Source: Methanospirillum sp. (lineage in GTDB: Archaea; Halobacteriota; Methanomicrobia; Methanomicrobiales; Methanospirillaceae). Taken from it: a stretch of DNA of 7,559 nucleotides. Shown here one piece after another: positions 1 to 4,603 of this stretch. A model generated the notes under the pieces. The model saw only the letters and a program-made list of their open reading frames with translations. It was not told the origin of the DNA and made no database searches. The stretch spans positions 1 through 7,559 of the forward strand of contig JAJRBL010000253.1 of NCBI GenBank assembly GCA_028679485.1. The letters run 5' to 3'. How positions within the stretch are numbered: position 1 is the first letter of the stretch; every line of letters begins with the position of its first letter. Made by a program: the position numbers and the translations under genes.

Positions 1-541
1 AATTGGGAGAATAAAAGTAAATACTGAAGAGCAGCATGGCTGCGAGTGCCAGAACCAGGGACCATAAAAAGATGGCTTTCAGGAATTTTTTTGCCCCGGT
101 AAGTCCTTGAAAGAACGACGTATGACCCTCTTTCTTTGACGGGATGCTCAGGACAAGGCCCGTCAGGAGGAACACGAGAAAGAACAGTGTCACGAACTCG
201 ATAATAAAGTTCAGGACAACCCAGCCGGTTTCACTTGGGAGCATGGTCCAGGTGATGTAGCAGAGTGCGGATTGGCTCATAATGCTTCCAACCAGCACCA
301 GTCCGGCAAGGAACGTAAACCAGAGGAGTTGCCGGTTCCGGTTCAGTGTTCTTATCCCCGAGAGGGCTGCTCCGATCCCCCGGGGAATAGTTCCCGATCT
401 GCCGTCGCTACCACCCCCATCCGGGAGGCTTTCATGGGCAGATTCGGACGGGATACCGGCACCAGTCCGCAGGAGAGGTACTGCCGGCGGTCTCCGGCAC
501 AGGCCGAACCAGTGTTCAGCAGTTTCGGATATCCCGGTCAT
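1..541 (-). CDS. Multi-pass membrane protein, 3' part cut by window edge
   Basis: This reading frame starts at ATG 541-539 and stays open to base 1, so at least 180 residues are present and the C-terminus is missing. The start overlaps the stop of the upstream HTH gene as ATGA (538-541), a classic sign of translational coupling. Residues 1-70 are soluble, rich in Gly, Ser and Pro around 26-57, and have no signal peptide. Hydrophobic segments follow at about 72-92, 108-132 and 156-177, with a basic loop (SKKEGH) between the second and third. No catalytic motif is visible and I do not recognise the family. It resembles uncharacterised archaeal multi-TM proteins. Being co-transcribed with a small DNA-binding protein, it may be the regulated target or a partner of that protein (inference). 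Real gene: likely. Function: unknown. Confidence 0.75.
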   Translation of the reverse strand, partial: MTGISETAEHWFGLCRRPPAVPLLRTGAGIPSESAHESLPDGGGSDGRSGTIPRGIGAALSGIRTLNRNRQLLWFTFLAGLVLVGSIMSQSALCYITWTMLPSETGWVVLNFIIEFVTLFFLVFLLTGLVLSIPSKKEGHTSFFQGLTGAKKFLKAIFLWSLVLALAAMLLFSIYFYSPN

Positions 542-987
542 CCCTGTTCCTCCCGGATCTTTGCGAGCAGTTCCTCTGCCATCTTTGTCGGGTCCTGAGT
601 CTTTTCGAGTTTTATCCCCAGCTCGGCGGCGAAATCCCAGATAAACTCAATGCATTTTGTGAACTCTTCGCAGGAGATACAATCCCCGTCATGTTCGTAC
701 CAGACCTGCATCCCGTGCTTTTCGGAGACGAAGATGAAAGCACCCGTCTGGAACGGGATGGATCTCCCGAACAGGACACCCCGCTTCAGATCGATCTTTT
801 CTACCTGGATCCGGTTAGCCCGGGCCATCTCCCGCAACGATGCATCGATCTTTTCATCCATCATAAGAAGTGCCTGTGAGACGCCCTGCCTGGTAATTCC
901 GATGAGGTTGGCGATAGAGATGTTCGACATACCGCTACGCCGCATCTTCCAGAACCTGAACTGCTTATCGTTCATGGGAAGGAACAT
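538..987 (-). CDS. Small HTH DNA-binding protein with C-terminal Cys cluster
   Basis: A 149-residue cytosolic protein, probably a transcriptional regulator. Residues 19-46 form a helix-turn-helix of the sigma70 region 4/MarR style (SNISIANLIGITRQGVSQAL), preceded by the basic segment RFWKMRRSG. After a charged helix (45-70) comes a roughly 75-residue beta/alpha region, with Cys103-x2-Cys106-x5-Cys112 next to His99 and Asp100/102. That arrangement could bind a metal or sense redox state, but this is inference. Two in-frame starts exist, ATG 987 and ATG 975 (MNDKQF). Neither has a Shine-Dalgarno, so a leaderless mRNA is plausible. A TATA-like element at 1001-1010 is better placed for a start at 975, and the AT-rich 1011-1021 for 987. 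The gene is followed with ATGA overlap by a membrane protein. The inverted repeat at 989-1010 suggests autoregulation. Confidence 0.85.
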   Translation of the reverse strand: MFLPMNDKQFRFWKMRRSGMSNISIANLIGITRQGVSQALLMMDEKIDASLREMARANRIQVEKIDLKRGVLFGRSIPFQTGAFIFVSEKHGMQVWYEHDGDCISCEEFTKCIEFIWDFAAELGIKLEKTQDPTKMAEELLAKIREEQG

Positions 988-988
988 A

Positions 989-1010
989 TGTAAATGTATG
1001 GATATTTACA
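989..1010 (-). promoter_or_regulatory. Promoter/operator of the HTH gene (7-bp inverted repeat)
   Basis: TGTAAAT (989-995) and ATTTACA (1004-1010) form a perfect inverted repeat with an 8-bp spacer, about two helical turns end to end. It begins one base upstream of ATG 987 and covers an AT-rich TATA-like stretch. A dimeric HTH protein bound here would block initiation, so autorepression by the adjacent gene product is the simplest reading. The dyad is seen directly; the role is inferred. Confidence 0.5.
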
Positions 1011-1090
1011 CTATTAATTTTTTGTTCATCTCCTCTGTCGGTTATCGGGCGTGGACAAAGACAGGATACATTCCTGATCACTCACCTTCT

Positions 1091-1117
1091 TTTGTTGAAA
1101 AAGAGGAAAAGAGGCTT
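1091..1117 (-). terminator. Pyrimidine/T-rich archaeal-type terminator after the kinase gene
   Basis: On the minus strand, 12 bases past the kinase stop codon, the sequence runs through CCTCTTTTCCTCTTTTTC. Archaeal RNA polymerase terminates at U-rich tracts without needing a strong hairpin. It is placed correctly to end the regulator-kinase transcript ahead of the separate promoter of the HTH gene. Confidence 0.45.
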
Positions 1118-1128
1118 ATCTGACCGAA

Positions 1129-2346
1129 TCAGAGAGGAAAACACCGATCCAGGTCTTCCCGGAGTGCCAGGGCAGACGGATACCGGTCACCCGGGTCGGT
1201 TGCGAGGCACCGGTATACTACCGGGAGTACCGCAGCACCCTCTTCCCGCAAAAAGACGGGTTCGTCTCCGGAAGGGATACCAGCAGTACCGGTTATCAGT
1301 TCGGTAAAAACCATGCCTATCTGCCAGATGTCAGTGGCAAAACCACATCCGGGATTGCGATGATGCTGTTCCGGTGCTGCATACCGGGGAGAGAATCCGG
1401 ATACCGACCATCGGGATGATCCTGACCTGGCCAGGCCCCAGTCTGTCAGTTTTGGGGCTCCCTCACGGGTAAGGAGAATATTGGAGGGTTTGATGTCACA
1501 ATGGGCTACTCCCTTCCCGTGAGCATACGTGAGGGCTGATACCAGGTCTTTGATCATCTCCACTGCCCGGGGAACAGAGATCGGTTTTTTCATCCCAGCG
1601 AGTGACCCGCCTGGGAGATATTCTATCTCTATGTACGGGATCGGAAGGATATTGGCAGAAAGCACCGTGGCAATATGCGGATGTTCCAGGTCTCTCCACA
1701 GGCTGATCTCCTGCATGAATGACAACCCAATCTTCTCATCACCCCGGCTTGGAACCTTTACCACTACCGGGATATCATCAGCAACCCGTTCGGCATACCA
1801 GATAGTGCCGACCCCCCCTTCGGTGATGACCCGTACATTCCTGTACCTCCCGTCGGGAAACGGAAATACGAGAGGATGACGAAGAGCATCAGCCGTACCC
1901 GTAACGCCAGGGATCATCCCTTTTGTCACCCGGTGTAATCCAAGGAGTATTGAGAGAAGAATCAATCCAAACCCGACCAGGGGTACAGGATATACATTAT
2001 GCAGAAGATCCAGTTCCTTATGAGAGAAGAGGAGGAGACCGAGTATCATCGCCCCGGCAATTATCTGGATGAACCCGGATATAATCAGGATTTGTCCGGA
2101 GAGATACGGCTGGAACAGGAGGACCAGATGGACGATAATCAGAACGAAAAACAGTATGAAAACCGAGGGTAGAGAGAATGAGTCGCCAATCCCGCCATGC
2201 CCGTGTTTCACCGGGGCAGATGCAAGAGATCCGAGCATGATGAGATAGTTTATCGCCAGGAAAAGGTTTATCAGGAGTAATGGCAGGTTTCCTGCACTCT
2301 TTTGTCTCTCTCCCGCAGGAGTTTCGGTAAGTATCGTGGTCTTCAT
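1129..2346 (-). CDS. Membrane-anchored eukaryotic-like Ser/Thr protein kinase (non-RD, DWG variant)
   Basis: A 405-residue protein that transfers phosphate from ATP to Ser/Thr. Four membrane helices lie at about 21-42, 60-79, 83-107 and 119-138. An even number, with basic residues after the last (HRVTK), places both termini in the cytosol. The kinase domain spans about 168-403: glycine-rich loop EGGVGT (176-181), ATP-anchoring Lys197, helix-C Glu213, catalytic loop HCDIKPSN (282-289) with base Asp284, Lys286 and Asn289, metal-binding Asp302 in DWG, APE at 324-326, structural Asp339 and Arg388. Key residues are intact, so activity is expected. Two departures stand out: Cys283 replaces the usual HRD Arg (a non-RD kinase, typically not dependent on activation-loop phosphorylation) and Trp303 replaces Phe of DFG. 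No extracellular sensor domain is present, so any signal would act in or on the membrane. The gene starts 13 bp after the HTH-FHA gene and uses a GAGGG ribosome site beside that gene's stop. Confidence 0.92.
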   Translation of the reverse strand: MKTTILTETPAGERQKSAGNLPLLLINLFLAINYLIMLGSLASAPVKHGHGGIGDSFSLPSVFILFFVLIIVHLVLLFQPYLSGQILIISGFIQIIAGAMILGLLLFSHKELDLLHNVYPVPLVGFGLILLSILLGLHRVTKGMIPGVTGTADALRHPLVFPFPDGRYRNVRVITEGGVGTIWYAERVADDIPVVVKVPSRGDEKIGLSFMQEISLWRDLEHPHIATVLSANILPIPYIEIEYLPGGSLAGMKKPISVPRAVEMIKDLVSALTYAHGKGVAHCDIKPSNILLTREGAPKLTDWGLARSGSSRWSVSGFSPRYAAPEQHHRNPGCGFATDIWQIGMVFTELITGTAGIPSGDEPVFLREEGAAVLPVVYRCLATDPGDRYPSALALREDLDRCFPL

Positions 2347-2359
2347 ACGCTTATGACCC

Positions 2360-3181
2360 TCAGGTTATTCCTGCCTGGAACAGGAGATCTACACCGAGCG
2401 GACCAGGAGAGAGTTCAATCAGGTCTTCATCCCTGATATATACCGGTTCATGCAAAACAGGGATCCCATTTACCGCAGTTCCCCCTTTGCTGCTTCCTTC
2501 CGTGATCGTCCACCGCCCATCCTGTCTCCTCAGCCAGGCATGGGGACGGGATACCCGGCTTACCGAAAGGTAATCATCAGGGATAAGAATTGCCGGCTCC
2601 GGGGATGTTCCGTCCCATCCCTCCTCAATCCGTCCGACCCGGTATATATCCCTGTTCAGATCGTACATGCTTCCCGTCTTCGGTCCGTTTGTCACGATAA
2701 GTCTCGGCCCGGTAACCGGCATGATACTCTTTAATCCGTCACGTGCCGATTGAAGACGTTCCGATAAATCGCCGGCGGTTTTACCGACCGATGAGAATAG
2801 TGCGAGGCTTCGGAGGGTATGGTCGAGGCCGCCTGGGACCAGAACATAATAAAAGATCGGTTGTCCCTGGTTTTCCAGTTCATCCGCCATGCCAATCTCT
2901 TTTCTGATGAGTCCGAGAGACTGGAGTTGGATCAGATGTTTCTGTGCATTCTGATAACTGCTTTTAATATGATGGGAGACCTGTCTTGCTGTCCGTGGTC
3001 TGGTCCTGATGTACGAGAGGATACTGAGACGAACCGGACTTGCAAGGACATCGAGGTATTCAGAGAGTTCTGTAAGGAATTCAGGGTCGGATTCAGTAAG
3101 AATCGTGCGTTCCCCGAGGGGTTCAGGCTCGTCAGATACCATCTCCTTCGCCGTTACTGTATTGACGGCCGAGAATATCAA
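2360..3181 (-). CDS. Winged-helix (ArsR-like) transcription regulator fused to an FHA domain
   Basis: A 273-residue cytosolic regulator. Residues 38-115 form an ArsR-type winged helix: DVLASPVRLSILSYI, the recognition-helix region SSYQNAQKHLIQLQSLGLI, then a wing ending in FYYVLVP. Residues 120-155 are a linker helix. Residues 158-270 are a forkhead-associated domain, which binds phosphothreonine: RVGR (181-184), SRPHA (211-215) and GTAVNG (234-239) carry the expected Arg184, Ser211, His214 and Asn238. The N-terminal tail contains TILTESD (26-32), a TxxD-type candidate FHA ligand. The start is uncertain. TTG 3181 has GAGGT five bases upstream and an in-frame TAG two codons before it. ATG 3142 (residue 14, MVSDEP) would give 260 residues but has AAGGAG with no spacer. 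The partner kinase follows 13 bp downstream, so phosphorylation-controlled DNA binding is the likely job (inference). Confidence 0.9.
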   Translation of the reverse strand: MIFSAVNTVTAKEMVSDEPEPLGERTILTESDPEFLTELSEYLDVLASPVRLSILSYIRTRPRTARQVSHHIKSSYQNAQKHLIQLQSLGLIRKEIGMADELENQGQPIFYYVLVPGGLDHTLRSLALFSSVGKTAGDLSERLQSARDGLKSIMPVTGPRLIVTNGPKTGSMYDLNRDIYRVGRIEEGWDGTSPEPAILIPDDYLSVSRVSRPHAWLRRQDGRWTITEGSSKGGTAVNGIPVLHEPVYIRDEDLIELSPGPLGVDLLFQAGIT

Positions 3182-3260
3182 TGTCTACCTCATCCAGGTC
3201 CTGGATACAGGTGACCAAGTCCGAGGATTCTATCCCATCATGAATGGTATCCGGCTTCAC
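3132..3260 (-). CDS. Possible 42-residue acidic protein upstream of the HTH-FHA gene
   Basis: A short frame from GTG 3260 to TGA 3132-3134, bounded upstream by an in-frame TAA. A G-rich run (AAGGGGG) abuts the GTG. The product is acidic and plausibly coding: it begins MKPDTIHDGIESSDLVTC and continues through DLDEVDIDIL to a Gly/Asp-rich end. It overlaps the regulator's TTG start out of frame and ends 11 bases into a regulator beginning at ATG 3142. If real, the regulator probably starts at 3142 and is translationally coupled to it. If the regulator starts at TTG 3181, this frame is probably chance or an upstream control ORF. No family recognised. Confidence 0.3.
   Translation of the reverse strand: MKPDTIHDGIESSDLVTCIQDLDEVDIDILGRQYSNGEGDGI
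3192..3206. promoter_or_regulatory. Near-perfect palindrome just upstream of the HTH-FHA start
   Basis: ATCCAGG and CCTGGAT are perfect 7-bp arms around a single central base. On the minus strand the palindrome ends directly against the GAGGT ribosome site of the TTG 3181 start. It could be an operator for the winged-helix regulator or, in RNA, a 6-bp hairpin with a 3-base loop flanking the ribosome site. It shares the 8-mer GGTCCTGG with the inverted repeat at 3386-3408. Confidence 0.45.
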
Positions 3261-3263
3261 CCC

Positions 3264-3286
3264 CCTTTAACCAACCGGTTTAAATG
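3264..3286 (-). promoter_or_regulatory. Likely TATA region of the regulator-kinase operon
   Basis: On the minus strand CATTTAAACC (3276-3285) matches the archaeal TATA consensus and is followed by a second GGTTAAA (3266-3272). The two are arranged as a bulged dyad, TTTAACC/GGTTTAAA, around AACCGGTT (3274-3281). A transcript starting about 25 bases downstream would have a leader of roughly 75 bases to TTG 3181. An alternative TATA lies at 3310-3319. Not proven. Confidence 0.35.
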
Positions 3287-3309
3287 CAGAAGCAGAATAA
3301 TCCACCTTT

Positions 3310-3318
3310 CTTATATAT
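3310..3318 (+). promoter_or_regulatory. TATA box for the 3448-4506 gene group
   Basis: CTTATATAT is the best archaeal TATA match in the region. It predicts a start near 3340 and a leader of about 105 bases. That leader holds three GTTAA elements (3349-3354, 3367-3372, 3380-3384) and the 8-bp inverted repeat at 3386-3408, so the gene group may be controlled through its leader. On the other strand the same stretch could serve the regulator operon. Confidence 0.45.
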
Positions 3319-3385
3319 CTCATCCGCTCAACCTTGATTATACGCCTGGTTAACGGCATGAGCATAGTTAACATCAGAAGTTAAA

Positions 3386-3408
3386 CCAGGACCTCACTCC
3401 GGTCCTGG
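3386..3408 (+). promoter_or_regulatory. 8-bp perfect inverted repeat in the leader of the redox gene pair
   Basis: CCAGGACC (3386-3393) and GGTCCTGG (3401-3408) pair perfectly around a 7-base loop (TCACTCC), 39 bases before ATG 3448. No U-run follows, so it is not a typical terminator. It may be an operator or an RNA hairpin. It shares its half-site with the palindrome at 3192-3206. Confidence 0.4.
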
Positions 3409-3447
3409 GCTCTTCTGCAGGAATCGTATTATCACGAAAGGAATAAC

Positions 3448-3723
3448 ATGAAAACCATTATGAAGAGAAAAACGGTCACCCAGATTACGACCTTTCTCCT
3501 CCTCATATCGACCATCATCTGTGTCATCACCGGATTCATCAAATGGCCAGGACTCATCACCGGCCTGGGGTTGACCTACCGCCAGGTGCCTGTCGCCCTG
3601 ATTACAGACATTCACGACTGGTCCGGACTTTTAATGGCCATCCTTGCTGTTCTTCATGTATTGCAGTTCAAGGGTATGCTGAAGAGCATGGTCCGGGTAC
3701 TGACACAGAGGAGAAAACCATGA
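3448..3723 (+). CDS. DUF4405-like two-helix membrane protein, possible heme-binding
   Basis: A 91-residue integral membrane protein with a basic N-terminus (MKTIMKRK), helix 1 at about 11-31 and helix 2 at about 55-75. Between them lies KWPGLITGLGLTYRQVP, and the C-terminus is basic (QRRK). His56 (in IHDWSG) and His70 (in VLHVL) sit at each end of helix 2, as in the DUF4405 group, which resembles the histidine-bearing helices of b-type cytochromes. Heme binding is therefore plausible, but a complete bis-His site would probably need dimerisation or a partner. AAAGGA lies about six bases before the ATG. Its stop overlaps the next gene's start as ATGA, so the two are co-translated. In my recollection, DUF4405 proteins often neighbour small secreted proteins with a Cys-rich YxDxDxDxxCD motif, which is what follows here. 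Confidence 0.82.
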   Translation: MKTIMKRKTVTQITTFLLLISTIICVITGFIKWPGLITGLGLTYRQVPVALITDIHDWSGLLMAILAVLHVLQFKGMLKSMVRVLTQRRKP

Positions 3724-4031
3724 AGAATCAATCCATACTACTTATAATCCAGATATTCTGTCTTTTCAGTTTTATCATCAGTACAGCTACCGTATGTGCA
3801 TCGGCTGGCGAATGCCAGGATCCCATGGTAGCAGCAACAAGCGAGGAGAAGAAGGTCATCTCTGATGCATCGGGGAATGTTACCCTGATAGATGAGGATA
3901 CCCAGGCAGAAGCAGACTCTCTTGCCGGGACATGTCCGAAAGGATTTCATTGCAGTTGCCCGGGATGCCCGCTTTACAGCGATATCGACGAGGATAAGTT
4001 CTGCGATCTCGGTGAAGAGTCTGAAGAATGA
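3720..4031 (+). CDS. Secreted Cys-rich protein with Asp-rich loop (putative metal or Fe-S binding)
   Basis: A 103-residue protein starting at ATG 3720, overlapping the previous stop. The frame is open further upstream, but that part lies out of frame inside the DUF4405-like gene. Residues 1-29 form a signal peptide with a likely cut at ASA/GE, so the product acts outside the cytoplasmic membrane. Residues 30-70 are acidic and low in structure. The C-terminal 34 residues hold Cys72-x5-Cys78-x1-Cys80-x2-Cys83-x11-Cys95 with SDIDEDKFCDLGEE (87-100). The tail resembles the CP-x-G…C-x-x-Y-x-D-x-D-x-D-x-x-CD motif of small proteins next to DUF4405 and polyferredoxin genes. The acidic loop could bind calcium and the cysteines a metal or disulfides. 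The exact cofactor cannot be read from sequence. Confidence 0.78.
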   Translation: MKNQSILLIIQIFCLFSFIISTATVCASAGECQDPMVAATSEEKKVISDASGNVTLIDEDTQAEADSLAGTCPKGFHCSCPGCPLYSDIDEDKFCDLGEESEE

Positions 4032-4089
4032 ACGAGACCCCGGGGTTACATAAAAAACCATTATGTCAGGGTACCGTCTATGATCTTCT

Positions 4090-4506
4090 ATGATACGAAA
4101 CGGGGTATTGCTGGTTCTTCTGCTCATTATCGGAATCGGAACTGTTGGTGTAATGGCTGATGAGTCTTTAGTTCCGGACCTGGTCGGGAACTGGACCGGT
4201 ACTTCTGAGGGATTTCACTCAGGATTCGGATATTTTCATGCCGGTGATTACCACTATGTTCTCAACATCGGGCAGCAGGAAGGCCGGATCTATAATGGAA
4301 CCCTCACCGTGTCCGGGTTGGATCCAACCCGGGATTATCCCTTTTCCGGTGTCATCTCCCATGACATGAAGACCCTGGAGATTGCAGAATTCGGGACCGG
4401 GAAGGATACCGGGTATCTTCTGTCACCTGACGAGATGGAACTTGTCCTTCTTGTGGATGAAGCGGATAATTTCTCCGTGCTCTGTACCTTGAAAAAAGAG
4501 GATTAA
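4090..4506 (+). CDS. Secreted small beta-rich protein (lipocalin/avidin-like layout), function unknown
   Basis: A 138-residue protein with a signal peptide at 1-23 (hydrophobic core VLLVLLLIIGIGTVGV, likely cut at VMA/DE), so extracytoplasmic. The mature part is rich in beta-forming segments and aromatic/Gly pairs: LVGNWTGTSEGF (31-42), YHYVLNIGQQEGRIYNGTL (54-72), PFSGVIS (84-90), TLEIAEF (95-101), TGYLLSPDEMELVLL (107-121). The opening G-x-W and alternating strand pattern resemble small lipocalin-like or avidin-like barrels, but I cannot assign a family. One cysteine (Cys132). It lies 58 bp after the Cys-rich gene on the same strand, with only a weak ribosome site (CAGGG, about 20 bases upstream). 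It may share the upstream transcript or have its own promoter around 4046-4056. Role in binding a ligand or the cell surface is speculation. Confidence 0.75.
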   Translation: MIRNGVLLVLLLIIGIGTVGVMADESLVPDLVGNWTGTSEGFHSGFGYFHAGDYHYVLNIGQQEGRIYNGTLTVSGLDPTRDYPFSGVISHDMKTLEIAEFGTGKDTGYLLSPDEMELVLLVDEADNFSVLCTLKKED

Positions 4507-4603
4507 TCGGTCTTCCCGTTGGAAGGGGTGATCACCGGAACTGTCGGCATTGCCAGGGAGGAACAGGTCATATGCCCGACATATCGATACGTGACATACC
4601 TGC

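Noticed and set aside
1008..1031. Seven-codon minus-strand peptide frame (MNKKLIV) with GAGGAG directly abutting its ATG
   Set aside because: The ribosome site has no spacer and the frame is too short to distinguish from chance.
1062..1076. CAGGA/TCCTG inverted repeat between kinase and HTH genes
   Set aside because: Only five base pairs, not followed by a T-run in either direction; expected by chance.
650..1123. Plus-strand open frame opposite the HTH gene
   Set aside because: It is antisense to a well-supported HTH gene, with no recognisable domain and an unlikely composition. The overlapping plus-strand frames at 272-644 are likewise antisense to the coupled membrane gene.
1529..1879. 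Plus-strand open frame opposite the kinase domain
   Set aside because: It lies wholly within conserved kinase motifs on the other strand and has no family features of its own.
4048..4066. ACATAA/TTATGT inverted repeat before the secreted beta-rich gene
   Set aside because: Six AT-rich base pairs only. It could overlap a promoter, but alone it is not convincing.
4527..4536. GGTGATCACC palindrome between the convergent genes
   Set aside because: Isolated 10-bp palindrome with no T-run and no nearby start; it does not support a terminator or operator.
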